64,000 bases of DNA from positions 1,426,001 through 1,490,000 of the forward strand of contig NZ_CP139559.1 of NCBI RefSeq assembly GCF_034263275.1. The letters are read 5' to 3'. The notes beneath the pieces are model-generated. The model was given only the letters and a program-made list of their open reading frames with translations, had not been told where the DNA came from and searched no databases. The position numbers were made by a program, and so were the translations under genes. This document shows, one piece after another, positions 51,939 to 61,396 of the stretch; within the stretch, counting starts at the first letter, position 1, and every line of letters starts with the position of its first letter. The stretch is from Mucilaginibacter sp. cycad4. Its GTDB lineage: Bacteria; Bacteroidota; Bacteroidia; Sphingobacteriales; Sphingobacteriaceae.

Positions 51939-52073
51939 CACGAATTAGTTCTGATTAGAGCGAATTACACGAATGCTTTCATATTACAAAAGGCACTAAT
52001 CTTACCGGTTAGTGTCTTTCTTGTATATAAGCGAATTCGTGCAATTTGATTCAATTCGGGAATATTCGTGTTA
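51938..52073. repeat. GAATTACACGAAT-type palindrome around the serA terminator
   Basis: cacgaatta and gcgaattacacgaat on the left, gaattcgtgcaatttgatt and attcgtgttat on the right, imperfectly complementary around the terminator. The right edge reaches the stop of the MBL-fold gene. Confidence 0.5.
51989..52019 (+). terminator. Terminator hairpin after serA
   Basis: 11-bp stem with one G.T pair (51989-51999 with 52009-52019), loop of 9, ending cttt. It sits within the GAATTACACGAAT-type repeat region. Confidence 0.6.
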
Positions 52074-53471
52074 TATAATATACGAAATACCCTTCTCCGG
52101 CATCGTAACACCATAGCCTTCCTTCTCCAGGTCGTTGGCTAACAATTGCATGCTTTCGCCTTCACCATGTACCAGGAATACCTGCTTTAGCTTATCAGGG
52201 CCAATAGCTTTAATATTACCCATCAGGTCGTCATGATCGCCATGGGCACTGAGTACGTCGGTTTGTTTAATAGTAGCGTAAACAGACAGTTCACGGTCTT
52301 TGATATGAACAATGGAATCGCCCCGTAGCAAACGATGCCCCAATGTCCCCTTGGCGCAATAGCCAATGAAAAGGATAGTGGCATAGTAGTTTTGGATATT
52401 ATAAAACAGGTGGTCCTGGATGCGGCCCCCTTCAAGCATTCCTGCCGATGATATGATAATGCAGGGCTCCCAGTAATTGGAGATTTGCCGGCTATCTTTC
52501 AGCGTTTCAACGTAAGTAAGGTTGTCAAACTCAAATTCATCGCCGCGTTTTTGATAAAACTCCTGCGCTTCCTGGTTAACGTGATTATGGTACTTTCGGA
52601 ATACCTCGGTAGCCTGGGTGGCCATCGGGCTGTCAACAAAAACCTTAACAGGCGGCAGCAGGCCGGTGCTGAAGATCTTGTTTAAAGTATAAACCAATGA
52701 TTGCGTACGCCCGATACTGAACGCCGGGATAATTAAACGGCCTTGCTCTTTAATACAAGCCTTCTCAATAACTTCTATCAGGGTTTGTTCAACGGTTTTG
52801 TCTTTACTGTGATAACGCCCGCCGTAGGTAGCTTCCGAAACCAGGTAATCAACCGGAGGGAGGGGCTGCGGATCATTTAAAACCGGGTAATTCTTCCTGC
52901 CGATATCGCCGGTAAAAGCTATAGTTTTTTCTTCGCCTTTATCGTTTATTTTAAATACTGCTGCTGCTGCACCCAACAAGTGGCCAACAGGTACAAACGT
53001 CAGTTCGATATCACCTGTAATGCGAAACGGTTTGTTAAAACCTATGGTGACAAAGCGTTCCACTGTATCCATAACATGTTTTTGCATGTACAGCGGCTGC
53101 GCGTGAGTGTTGAATTTGCCCCTGCCGCGTTTATGATGACCACCTTTACTTGCTGCTTTACGCATGAAAATATTTACAGAATCGAGTAAGAGTAACTCTG
53201 TCAAATCGGCTGTCGGAGGGGTGCAAAGTATCTGCCCCTCAAAACCTAAGCGGATTAAGGTAGGCAGGTTGCCCGAGTGATCGATATGCGCATGAGTAAG
53301 TACTACCACGTCAATGTCTTCGGGGCGAAATGGGAAGTTTTCGTTAGATATGATGCTGTGGTCCTTTTCATAATCAAGCCCGCAATCCACTAAAATTTTA
53401 TATTGTCCAACCTCGAGCAAATGCATGCTCCCGGTTACTTGTCGGGCCGCCCCGTGTATAGTTAGTTTCAT
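52071..53471 (-). CDS. MBL-fold beta-CASP nuclease-like protein (CPSF/RNA-specificity type)
   Basis: 466 residues from ATG 53471 (MKLTIHGAARQVTGS). Zinc motif VVLTHAHIDHSGNLP, then GHLLGAAAAVF, FTGDIG and the beta-CASP blocks PAFSIGRTQSLVYTL, SAGMLEGGRIQDHL and LSAHGDHDDLMGN with VFLVHGEGESMQ. Relatives cleave RNA (CPSF-73, TTHA0252). Probable RNA processing nuclease. The GTG at 53489 is a less likely start. Confidence 0.9.
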   Translation of the reverse strand: MKLTIHGAARQVTGSMHLLEVGQYKILVDCGLDYEKDHSIISNENFPFRPEDIDVVVLTHAHIDHSGNLPTLIRLGFEGQILCTPPTADLTELLLLDSVNIFMRKAASKGGHHKRGRGKFNTHAQPLYMQKHVMDTVERFVTIGFNKPFRITGDIELTFVPVGHLLGAAAAVFKINDKGEEKTIAFTGDIGRKNYPVLNDPQPLPPVDYLVSEATYGGRYHSKDKTVEQTLIEVIEKACIKEQGRLIIPAFSIGRTQSLVYTLNKIFSTGLLPPVKVFVDSPMATQATEVFRKYHNHVNQEAQEFYQKRGDEFEFDNLTYVETLKDSRQISNYWEPCIIISSAGMLEGGRIQDHLFYNIQNYYATILFIGYCAKGTLGHRLLRGDSIVHIKDRELSVYATIKQTDVLSAHGDHDDLMGNIKAIGPDKLKQVFLVHGEGESMQLLANDLEKEGYGVTMPEKGISYII

Positions 53472-53552
53472 TTTATGTACGCGATACACGGCATGCGGCC
53501 TGTACCAGTATTATATTACGTTGTAAGTAATCTTTAAATTGTGAATATAACA

Positions 53553-53581
53553 GTTTACACTCGTTTTTCGCGAGTGTAAAC
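53553..53581 (-). terminator. Terminator-like hairpin after the ABC exporter gene
   Basis: Perfect 11-bp stem gtttacactcg (53553-53563) with its complement (53571-53581), 7-nt loop. It lies 60 bp past the ABC gene stop and upstream of the MBL gene. Confidence 0.6.
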
Positions 53582-53640
53582 GGATTAATGCTTTACTTTA
53601 TAAGTTTAGTAATAAACCAATAAGTTTTAAGGAGCGTTTG

Positions 53641-55473
53641 CTAAGCCTGGCTGCTTTCAAACTGAAGCTGGCTCAGATAACGGTAAAGGCCCTGTTCATT
53701 ATTGATGAGTTCGAGGTGGCTGCCGCTTTCAACAATATTGCCTTTTTCTATCACTACTATTTTATCTGCCTCGCGAATGGTTGACAGGCGGTGCGCAATG
53801 ATGATAGAGGTACGGTCTTTCATTAATTCCTCAAGGGCTTCCTGTACCAGGCGTTCCGATTCTGAATCTAATGAAGAGGTGGCTTCATCGAGGATCAGGA
53901 TAGCGGGGTTTTTAAGCAGGGCTCTTGCAATGGCAATCCGCTGCCTTTGTCCGCCCGATAATTTAACACCACGTTCGCCCACAATAGTTTCATAACCTTC
54001 GGGAAAGGAAGATATGAACTGGTGAGCATTGGCGCGTTTGGCTGCCTGTATGATATCTTCATTGGATGCACCGAGCCTGCCATAGGAGATATTTTCCATA
54101 ATGGTGCCGCCAAAAAGTAATACATCCTGCGGAACAATAGCCACCTGGTTACGGATATCGGTAAGAGAATAATTATCGGCAGGTTTGCCATCAAATAAAA
54201 TACTGCCGCTTTGCGGATGATAGAATTGTAATATCAGGGAAGCCATGGTTGATTTACCTGAACCACTTGGCCCAACAATAGCCACGCGCTGCCCGGCATC
54301 GGCATTAAATGAAATGCCTTTTAATACGGTGATCTCCTGGCGGGAAGGGTAGGCAAACACTACATTATCAAAAGCAAGATCACCCTTGATAGCCTGTTTG
54401 ATATTATTATCGCTTTCAACTATGGAAATCTCTTCGCCCTGCTCGGCGAGGATCTCCAATACACGCTCACTTGCGCCTACGGCTTTTTGCAGATTAGCGT
54501 AAAGATCAGGGAAACTGCCCATGGCTGCCCCTACAAATATCGAATACATAATGAACGTGGTAAGATCGCCGACATAGATCTCATGATTAGCCACCAATAC
54601 CGATCCATACCAGATAACGCCCACAAAAGTGCCGAACAAACAAAATACAATGAACGAAGCAAACGTACCCCTGAATTTTGCACCCCGAACGGCGATGTCC
54701 ACCACTTTGCGCAGGATCTTGTCGTAACGATTAGCCTCATAAGCTTCGTTAACAAAAGCCTTTACGTTGGCAATGCCTTGCAATGTTTCTTCAACTATGG
54801 TGTTTGATTCGGCCAGTTTATCTTGCGCTTCGCGTGATAATTTGCGGATAAAACGCCCAAAGAATACCGCGAATGCAACAAGAAAAGGCAATATAGCTAA
54901 CAGTGCAAGGGTAAGTTTTATGGATACAATGGCCAGCAGGGTGGTACTCCCCACCATGATCACCAGTTGACGGATCATTTCTGCAAAAGTTGTGGTCAAT
55001 GTATCCTGGATCTGAGAAAGATCGGCAGAGATGCGGCTGTTCAATTCACCAACCCGGCGGTTGGCAAAAAAGTTCATGGGCAGGGTAATAAGCTTAAAAT
55101 AGGTATCACGCCTGATATCGGCCAAAGATTTTTCGGCCACCTGCACAAACCAAACCACCCTGAAAAACGACACAAAAGCCTGGGCAAATAAGATAATGAA
55201 GCCCATGATGGCTATGGCATTTAAGCCGTGCGGCAGATATTTGTATTTATAAATGCCTTGTGCTGCATCAATCAATGCACCCAGAATGGCTGGGAATGCC
55301 AAACCTACAAGGCTTGACAGAAACAGGAAAACTAATCCGGCTATGAATTTAACCCGGTAAGGTTTTAAGTAAGTGAGCAGTTTCGCTACGTTGCGCAGGC
55401 TGCTCCGGTTTATTTTTGCTTTAGGTAATTCTGCTTCGGCCTTGCTGCCACTGTTCAGTCGTCCTCTTGCCAT
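53641..55473 (-). CDS. ABC exporter half-transporter (permease fused to ATPase)
   Basis: 610 residues. Six-span TMD (about 45-330), then the nucleotide-binding domain: Walker A VGPSGSGKSTM, Q-loop IVPQDVLLFGG, signature LSGGQRQRIAIARA, Walker B ILILDEATSSLD and H-loop IIAHRLSTI. A homodimeric lipid/drug exporter of the MsbA/BmrA type; N-terminal basic tail (MARGRLNSGSKAE). Substrate unknown. Confidence 0.93.
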   Translation of the reverse strand: MARGRLNSGSKAEAELPKAKINRSSLRNVAKLLTYLKPYRVKFIAGLVFLFLSSLVGLAFPAILGALIDAAQGIYKYKYLPHGLNAIAIMGFIILFAQAFVSFFRVVWFVQVAEKSLADIRRDTYFKLITLPMNFFANRRVGELNSRISADLSQIQDTLTTTFAEMIRQLVIMVGSTTLLAIVSIKLTLALLAILPFLVAFAVFFGRFIRKLSREAQDKLAESNTIVEETLQGIANVKAFVNEAYEANRYDKILRKVVDIAVRGAKFRGTFASFIVFCLFGTFVGVIWYGSVLVANHEIYVGDLTTFIMYSIFVGAAMGSFPDLYANLQKAVGASERVLEILAEQGEEISIVESDNNIKQAIKGDLAFDNVVFAYPSRQEITVLKGISFNADAGQRVAIVGPSGSGKSTMASLILQFYHPQSGSILFDGKPADNYSLTDIRNQVAIVPQDVLLFGGTIMENISYGRLGASNEDIIQAAKRANAHQFISSFPEGYETIVGERGVKLSGGQRQRIAIARALLKNPAILILDEATSSLDSESERLVQEALEELMKDRTSIIIAHRLSTIREADKIVVIEKGNIVESGSHLELINNEQGLYRYLSQLQFESSQA

Positions 55474-55503
55474 GTATGCGTTTGAATGTTATAAGCCGCG
55501 AAT

Positions 55504-56031
55504 TTACGCTTTAACACGGTTCTTTTTAACAAGCAGAAACAAAATTGACGCAATCGTGAAAAGTATCGCCACTACAAATATGTTTTGCCGGGTCCTAAGG
55601 TGCTGTTCTGAAGTGTTTAACTGCTGTTTAAGGCTGGCATTTTGTTGTCTTAACCTGGTAATTACCTGCATGTAGCCGGCGGCCGTAGTTTCTGCCTCTT
55701 TGCTATGGCTCTGAATCTGCCTTTGCTGAAAATCACGATATTCAAGCAGGATCTTAAGCTCTTTAAAAATAGCATCATCTGTTTTAGCGATATCCATCAG
55801 GATGCCGGCCGAACGTCGGACATCACCTTTGGTTTGAAAACCGAAAATACCGGTATGCTGACCGAGGCTTTGTTCATATTGCCCAAATTTTTGTTTACGG
55901 GCCGCCAGCATATTATTTATTTTTTTACGCTGAAGCTGGTAAGCTACAGAATCAGAGTTAACAGGGCTTTGGGCCGATGCCCAAACAGTTGTTATCAAAC
56001 AAAATAAAAAAAGCAGTGCTATTTTTTTCAT
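55504..56031 (-). CDS. Exported coiled-coil protein with C-terminal membrane span, 175 aa
   Basis: Signal peptide MKKIALLFLFCLITTVWASAQ, a central helical Gln/Lys-rich region (KKINNMLAARKQKFGQYEQ; later TRLRQQNASLKQQLNTSEQ heptads), then a span (FVVAILFTIASILFLLV) with basic end KKNRVKA. Topology: periplasmic coiled coil tethered by the C-terminal helix. Not recognised as a named family. It lies between the SAM-hydrolase-like and ABC genes on the same strand (13-bp and 30-bp gaps), so cotranscription is likely. Confidence 0.65.
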   Translation of the reverse strand: MKKIALLFLFCLITTVWASAQSPVNSDSVAYQLQRKKINNMLAARKQKFGQYEQSLGQHTGIFGFQTKGDVRRSAGILMDIAKTDDAIFKELKILLEYRDFQQRQIQSHSKEAETTAAGYMQVITRLRQQNASLKQQLNTSEQHLRTRQNIFVVAILFTIASILFLLVKKNRVKA

Positions 56032-56044
56032 TTATACAATTACC

Positions 56045-56821
56045 TTATTGAAATTCAATGATCACCTTATCATTCAGGTTCAGCCCCAGCAGGCCGCTTG
56101 CATTACCTTTGTTTATGGCAATCTCCAAATGGTCGCTAATGCCAAACAGGCAAAGCTTTTCGCCAACAGGCACTTCGTTATAATGCCAGCTTAAGTGGTT
56201 TATGGTTTCGTTGCGCTTAAAGTTGAGCACAAAACGCCTGCCTTGCTGCACGCTGTTAAAAAACTCCTTGGTAATGTTGGTTATCACATTCTGAAATGAA
56301 TCGATATAGATCACCACGCCTTTGATCAGGTTTTTTTCAATAACAGGCTGCAAATTCATTTTGTTTTCGATATCGCTTACCGGCAAACCTATTTCATCCA
56401 GTTTACCGCCTTTGGCCAGATGACAAGCCGTTTTTACAAAGATATCGGCAAGCGGAAAGTGCAGGAATTTAAGGTCCTGCATAATGTTGATCTCCACGAT
56501 CTCTTCAGGCTCCTGGTCAAACATCAGCGAAAAAATGCCATTATCGGCCCCCACAAAATAGTGCTTTTTGTAGCGGATAGCGAGGTATTTGGTATGGTCA
56601 TTATAAACGGTATCAATACCGATAAGATGTACGGTATCCTCCGGGAAATAATGAAAGCTGTTTTTAAGTATAAAGGCAGCCTGCTGTACGTTAAAGGCCG
56701 CAACACTGTTGGTAATATCAACAATATTTACTGTAGGCAACAATTTGTAGATACTGCCTTTTAACGCAGCCTGGTAAATATCTTTATCGCCTAAATCAGT
56801 AGTTAATGTTATAATTGCCAT
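56045..56821 (-). CDS. SAM hydroxide adenosyltransferase (DUF62 family)
   Basis: 258 residues. N-terminus ITLTTDLGDKDIYQAALKG, NIVDITNSVAAFNVQQAA, the FVGADNGIFSLMF segment, and C-terminal strand GNASGLLGLNLNDKVI. Family members split S-adenosylmethionine with water to adenosine and methionine and are related to fluorinases; the fluoride-site insert typical of fluorinase is not seen. Physiological role unclear. Confidence 0.88.
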   Translation of the reverse strand: MAIITLTTDLGDKDIYQAALKGSIYKLLPTVNIVDITNSVAAFNVQQAAFILKNSFHYFPEDTVHLIGIDTVYNDHTKYLAIRYKKHYFVGADNGIFSLMFDQEPEEIVEINIMQDLKFLHFPLADIFVKTACHLAKGGKLDEIGLPVSDIENKMNLQPVIEKNLIKGVVIYIDSFQNVITNITKEFFNSVQQGRRFVLNFKRNETINHLSWHYNEVPVGEKLCLFGISDHLEIAINKGNASGLLGLNLNDKVIIEFQ

Positions 56822-56923
56822 TAATTTTATAAATATTTATTGCTAATCTTGTAGTAGCATTTGAAGCTACAAATATTCAATTTTTAATTCATAAAAATCT
56901 GTAACTAAAAAATCAAATTAGTA

Positions 56924-57889
56924 TTGAACGAACTTAAGCTATCAATTGAAAACGTAAACCCTGCAGTACTGTGGGGTCCTAATAATGATCATTTTGAGAT
57001 CATTAAGAAACAATACCCCAAGCTTAAAATAGTTGCCCGCGGCAGTGAAGTGAAGATTTTGGGCGATGAAAATGAGATCAATATTTTCCAGGAGAAGTTT
57101 ACCCACCTGATAAATCATGTTGAGAAATTTGAAAATCTTAACATAACCGACCTCGAACGGATTCTTGGCTCAAGAGCCAGCAATGCTACACCAGTTGCAG
57201 ACCCAACCGCTGTTGATAAATTTGCAAGCGGCGAAGTAATTGTATTTGGTCCTAATGGTATTATGGTTAGGGCCCGTACTACTAACCAGCGCCGCATGGT
57301 TGATAGTATCAACAAAAGCGATATCCTGTTTGCCATTGGCCCTGCCGGTACCGGTAAAACATATACCGCGGTGGCTTTAGCGGTAAGGGCGCTCAAAAAC
57401 AAAGAAATTAAACGTATCATATTAACCCGACCGGCTGTTGAGGCAGGGGAGAACCTTGGTTTTTTACCGGGCGACCTTAAAGAAAAGATCGACCCGTACC
57501 TGAGACCTTTGTATGATGCGCTTGATGACATGATCCCGGCCGAAAAACTGAAGGTTTACCTGGAGAACCGCACCATTGAGATTGCACCGCTGGCCTTTAT
57601 GCGCGGCCGTACCCTTGATAATTGTTTTGTTATTTTGGACGAGGCCCAGAACGCTACCGATATGCAGCTCAAAATGTTCCTGACCCGTATGGGGCCATCA
57701 GCTAAATTCATTGTAACCGGCGACGTAACACAGATCGATTTACCTAAAAAACAACAATCGGGCCTGCACACCGCTTTAAGGATCCTGACCGATATTAAAG
57801 GTATCGAAATAGTGTACCTGAGCGGCGAAGACGTTGTAAGGCACAAATTAGTACGTAAGATATTGGAAGCTTACGGGGATATACAGTAA
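56924..57889 (+). CDS. phoH: PhoH-family ATPase
   Basis: 321 residues starting at TTG 56924; no in-frame ATG precedes residue 100 at a sensible place, and NELKLSIENVNPAVLWG matches the family start. Walker A GPAGTGKTYTAVALA, Walker B CFVILDEAQN, LTRMGPSAKFIVTGD and the PRPAVEAGENLGFLPG block (here TRPAVEAGENLG). A likely RNA-associated helicase/ATPase. Divergent from the SAM hydroxide adenosyltransferase gene. Confidence 0.93.
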   Translation: MNELKLSIENVNPAVLWGPNNDHFEIIKKQYPKLKIVARGSEVKILGDENEINIFQEKFTHLINHVEKFENLNITDLERILGSRASNATPVADPTAVDKFASGEVIVFGPNGIMVRARTTNQRRMVDSINKSDILFAIGPAGTGKTYTAVALAVRALKNKEIKRIILTRPAVEAGENLGFLPGDLKEKIDPYLRPLYDALDDMIPAEKLKVYLENRTIEIAPLAFMRGRTLDNCFVILDEAQNATDMQLKMFLTRMGPSAKFIVTGDVTQIDLPKKQQSGLHTALRILTDIKGIEIVYLSGEDVVRHKLVRKILEAYGDIQ

Positions 57890-57901
57890 AAAACAGATAC
57901 A

Positions 57902-57955
57902 AGAGTCAAGAATCAAGATGCAGGAAATTGTGTTTCTGTCTTGTTTCTTGACTCT
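57902..57955 (+). terminator. Inverted repeat between phoH and purC
   Basis: Stem agagtcaagaa (57902-57912) with ttcttgactct (57945-57955), perfect 11 bp, extended imperfectly inward. The AAGAGTCAAGA motif also appears near 32415-32445. Confidence 0.5.
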
Positions 57956-57973
57956 ATATTCTTTATTCTCAAC

Positions 57974-58918
57974 ATGAACTCAATAAAAGAAACACATTTC
58001 AACTTTCCGGGGCAAACGGCTTTTTACAAGGGGAAAGTACGCGATGTTTATACGATAGATAATAAATACCTGGCCATGGTTGTTACCGACCGTATTTCGG
58101 CCTTTGATGTTGTACTACCGGAAGCAATTCCTTTTAAAGGACAGGTGCTTAACCAGATTGCTGCCCGCTTTTTAGAAGCCACAGCAGATATTGTTCCAAA
58201 CTGGGTTATTTCAGTTCCGGACCCGAGCGTTACCATTGGCCGCATTTGTGAACCGTTTAAGGTGGAAATGGTGATCCGTGGTTACCTGGCCGGTCATGCC
58301 GCTCGTGAATACAGTGCCGGCCGGCGCCATGTATGCGGTGTAGCTTTGCCCGAAGGTTTAAAGGAAAATGATATCCTGCCTCAACCTATCATTACCCCAA
58401 CTACCAAAGCATCGGTAGGGCATGATGAAGATATTTCACGCGAAGAGATCCTGGCAAGGGGCATCGTATCTGAAGAAGATTACGTTAAGCTTGAAGCCTA
58501 TACCCATGCGCTGTTTAAACGCGGTACCGAAATTGCAGCCAAACAGGGCTTGATCCTGGTAGATACCAAATATGAATTTGGTAAGGTTGACGGCCAAATC
58601 TATCTCATAGACGAGATCCACACGCCCGATTCATCGAGGTATTTTTATAAAGAAGGATATGAGGAACGCCAGCAAAAAGGCGAGCCACAGAAACAGCTTT
58701 CGAAAGAGTTTGTACGCAAATGGCTTATCGAAAATGGTTTCCAGGGTAAAGAGGGGCAGGTAGTACCGGTTATGACCGAAGAGATTGTTAATTCGATATC
58801 CGAACGTTATATTGAGCTTTACGAACAGATTATTGGTGAGGCATTTGTTAAGCCTGCCGAAGGCAGTGTATTAGCCCGCGTTGAAACAGCAATTAATAAC
58901 GCGTTGAGTGTTATGTAA
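57974..58918 (+). CDS. purC: Phosphoribosylaminoimidazole-succinocarboxamide synthase
   Basis: 314 residues from ATG 57974 (the earlier TTG frame is not needed). [21 protein letters not shown], then [36 protein letters not shown] and [28 protein letters not shown] synthetase of purine synthesis; longer than the E. coli form (about 237), like the eukaryotic/Bacteroidota type. Confidence 0.95.
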   Translation: MNSIKETHFNFPGQTAFYKGKVRDVYTIDNKYLAMVVTDRISAFDVVLPEAIPFKGQVLNQIAARFLEATADIVPNWVISVPDPSVTIGRICEPFKVEMVIRGYLAGHAAREYSAGRRHVCGVALPEGLKENDILPQPIITPTTKASVGHDEDISREEILARGIVSEEDYVKLEAYTHALFKRGTEIAAKQGLILVDTKYEFGKVDGQIYLIDEIHTPDSSRYFYKEGYEERQQKGEPQKQLSKEFVRKWLIENGFQGKEGQVVPVMTEEIVNSISERYIELYEQIIGEAFVKPAEGSVLARVETAINNALSVM

Positions 58919-58949
58919 TTTTAAAATATCCATAAAATATTTATCTTAG

Positions 58950-58967
58950 CTTATTAAATTTAATAAG
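58950..58967. promoter_or_regulatory. Perfect 18-bp palindrome before the STAS gene
   Basis: cttattaaatttaataag, with no spacer, two bases before the STAS ATG. It could be an operator for a dimeric repressor or a small hairpin over the start. Confidence 0.45.
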
Positions 58968-58968
58968 A

Positions 58969-59346
58969 ATGAAATTTACTGTAGATAAACATGAGAAATA
59001 TATATTATTGAAACTTAATGAGTCAAAATTAAATTCAATAGTAACTCCTCAGTTAAAATCAGAACTGATTTTGATCAATACAGAGGGCCAGCGTAACATC
59101 ATTCTCGACTTGTCGCAGGTGAAATATGCCGATTCATCGGGCTTAAGCAGCTTGCTGGTTGGTCACCGCTTGTGTAAAAATGCTACAGGTTCATTTATTT
59201 TGGCGGGTTTAAATGATGCAGTTGCACGTTTGGTAACTATATCACAATTGGACAATGTGTTAACTATTGTTCCAACTGCCGAAGAAGGTGTCGATCTTAT
59301 TTTTATGGAAGAGATTGAAAAAGAGTTAAAAAAGGAAGCAAGATAA
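58969..59346 (+). CDS. STAS-domain protein (anti-sigma-factor antagonist type)
   Basis: 125 residues. STAS core: LKLNESKLNSIVTPQLKSEL, IILDLSQVKYADSSGLSSL with the phosphorylatable Ser, then FILAGLNDAVARLV. Bacterial anti-anti-sigma factors bind a Ser kinase/anti-sigma partner; none lies adjacent, so the partner is unknown. 22 bp before rnz. Confidence 0.9.
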   Translation: MKFTVDKHEKYILLKLNESKLNSIVTPQLKSELILINTEGQRNIILDLSQVKYADSSGLSSLLVGHRLCKNATGSFILAGLNDAVARLVTISQLDNVLTIVPTAEEGVDLIFMEEIEKELKKEAR

Positions 59347-59368
59347 ACCATTTATTTGTTTACCTATT

Positions 59369-60283
59369 ATGAAATTTGAGGTAACAATACTTGGCAGCAG
59401 TTCCGCGACCCCCATCTTTAACAGAAATCCCACTTCACAGGTGCTCAATATCAATGAGCGCCTGTATTTAATAGACTGCGGCGAAGGCACGCAGCAACAA
59501 ATGCTCCGCTTTGATATCAAAGCCAGCCGCATCGATCATATTTTTATCAGTCATCTTCACGGCGATCATTATTTAGGTTTGGTTGGTTTATTATCATCCA
59601 TGCACCTAAACGGGCGTAAAAAGGCGCTTAAACTGGTATGCCCTGTGCAGTTGAAAGAAATAATCGATCTGCAATTAAAATATTCAGATACCGAACTGCA
59701 GTTCCCTGTTGAATATATATTTACTAATGCCCGGCAAAGCGAAGTGGTGATCAGTAATAATGATGTTGTTGTTGAAACTATACCGCTTGACCATCGCATT
59801 GCCTGTACCGGCTTTTTGTTTAAGGAAAAGAAACGGCTACGCAAGCTCATTAAGGAGAAAATAGAAAGTCTTGATATCCCTGTTGCTTATTATTCGGTAT
59901 TAAAAAAAGGGGGAGATTATACAGATGAAAATGGCACCGTTTATAAAAACGAAGGGCTGACTATCGATTCGGCGGAGCCAAAAACCTACGCTTATTGCTC
60001 CGATACGATGTATAATGAAAACTATTTCGCCCAAATTGCCAACGCCACATTGCTTTATCACGAGGCTACTTTCTTAAATGATATGCTTGACCGGGCGGTT
60101 ATAACCCATCATACCACAGCATTACAAGCAGGGGAGATAGCCCTGAAAACCAACGCGAAAAAACTGCTCATAGGCCATTTTTCGGCCCGTTATAAAACCC
60201 TGAACGAGTTACTGGATGAGGCTAAAATAAATTTCCCCTCAACTGAACTTGCAATTGAGGGGAAAACCTTTTTTATAGAATAG
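59369..60283 (+). CDS. rnz: Ribonuclease Z
   Basis: 304 residues. FEVTILGSSSATPIFNRNPT start, DCGEGTQQQMLRFDIK, zinc motif SHLHGDHYLGLVGLL, then LYHEATFLND, THHTTALQAGEIAL and IGHFSARYKTL. Endonuclease removing tRNA 3' trailers, needed for CCA addition. Follows the STAS gene closely. Confidence 0.95.
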   Translation: MKFEVTILGSSSATPIFNRNPTSQVLNINERLYLIDCGEGTQQQMLRFDIKASRIDHIFISHLHGDHYLGLVGLLSSMHLNGRKKALKLVCPVQLKEIIDLQLKYSDTELQFPVEYIFTNARQSEVVISNNDVVVETIPLDHRIACTGFLFKEKKRLRKLIKEKIESLDIPVAYYSVLKKGGDYTDENGTVYKNEGLTIDSAEPKTYAYCSDTMYNENYFAQIANATLLYHEATFLNDMLDRAVITHHTTALQAGEIALKTNAKKLLIGHFSARYKTLNELLDEAKINFPSTELAIEGKTFFIE

Positions 60284-60295
60284 TTATTTAGAGCT

Positions 60296-60334
60296 GAAAG
60301 CCTAAGGCAAAAAGCTTATTAGCTTTAGGCTTTC
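60296..60334. terminator. Hairpin between convergent rnz and mlaD-like gene
   Basis: Perfect 10-bp stem gaaagcctaa (60296-60305) with ttaggctttc (60325-60334). Confidence 0.6.
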
Positions 60335-60340
60335 TGCTTA

Positions 60341-61285
60341 TTAATCCTTTTTACCGCCGAAGACCGAGAAGCTTACGTAACGTTTTGGATGCGCTTTCAA
60401 ATCAATAAACAGGTTATTGAGGTTGTTTGATGCATCGGTGAGGTTTTTGTACATTTTATCATCGTTAAGCAATAAGCCCAAAGAACCCTGACCGGCGTTG
60501 ATCTTGGCAATAGTAGCCTGCAAATCGGCCATAGCCTTATTTGCATTATCAAGTGTTTGTTTCAGGTTAGCAGCAGCAACGTCATTACTTACTTTTTCAA
60601 AATTAGCTGTCATCCCGTTTAGGTGGGCTGTGCTGGTCTTTAAGCTGCCTGATACCTCCTCGGCATTGGTAAGTATGGCGTCGATATGGCCGGTTTGTGA
60701 ACCTACCAGGTGATCTATCTTTTTAGTAGTGCCTTCAAGTGTTTGCAGGGAGTTGGCGATGCTCATGAAGCTGCGGTCGATGTTTTTCTGAAAGTTGGGG
60801 TTCAGGATCTTGTTAACAGCGCTCAGTGACGAATCGAGCTTAGACATCAACATTTCTGCCTTTTTTTGTATCGGCTGCAGGCTTTCTGCAAGGCTGCCCT
60901 GGATATCGGCTTTAAGTGTATCCTGGTCTTCGGCAGGCACATTGCTGTTGCCTAACTCAAAAACAATGGCTTTGCTGCCCAGCAGATCGGTACTTTCAAG
61001 CTTGGCAAGGGTATTTTTAGGTACAACAACATCCGGTTCAATTTTAAATTCAACCACGGTACGCCCGTCCGGCTGAAGCTTCATTTTAGAGATGCGGCCT
61101 ATCTGGTAACCGTTTACCAATACAGGTTTTGAAACGGTTAAACCTTCAACACTGTTATAAATAGCGTAGTATTTATTTGATCCTGAAAAAACATCATTAC
61201 CGCGTAAATAACTGTAACCTAATATGAGTATGGTAATTGCTATTGCCGTAAGTGCGCCAATTTTGGTTTCGTTAGAGATTTTCAT
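60341..61285 (-). CDS. MCE-domain (MlaD-family) lipid-transport protein
   Basis: 314 residues. One N-terminal span (IGALTAIAITILILGYSYL), MCE domain about 40-115 (GLTVSKPVLVNGYQIGRI; VVPKNTLAKLESTDLLGS), then a long helical tail (about 130-300) with repeated SLQTLEGTTKKIDHL-like stretches. Periplasmic substrate-binding part of an MCE/Mla phospholipid transporter; the ABC partner is not in the window. Downstream of the amidase gene by 111 bp. Confidence 0.92.
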   Translation of the reverse strand: MKISNETKIGALTAIAITILILGYSYLRGNDVFSGSNKYYAIYNSVEGLTVSKPVLVNGYQIGRISKMKLQPDGRTVVEFKIEPDVVVPKNTLAKLESTDLLGSKAIVFELGNSNVPAEDQDTLKADIQGSLAESLQPIQKKAEMLMSKLDSSLSAVNKILNPNFQKNIDRSFMSIANSLQTLEGTTKKIDHLVGSQTGHIDAILTNAEEVSGSLKTSTAHLNGMTANFEKVSNDVAAANLKQTLDNANKAMADLQATIAKINAGQGSLGLLLNDDKMYKNLTDASNNLNNLFIDLKAHPKRYVSFSVFGGKKD

Positions 61286-61396
61286 TAAGTAGAGTTTATG
61301 CGTTAATTGTGTTTAAGGCTATAAACCTGTAACCAGGCTTATATGTTTTATGATGTACGTTTTATTTGCTCAGAAGGTAACAGTTTGGCTTTATAA

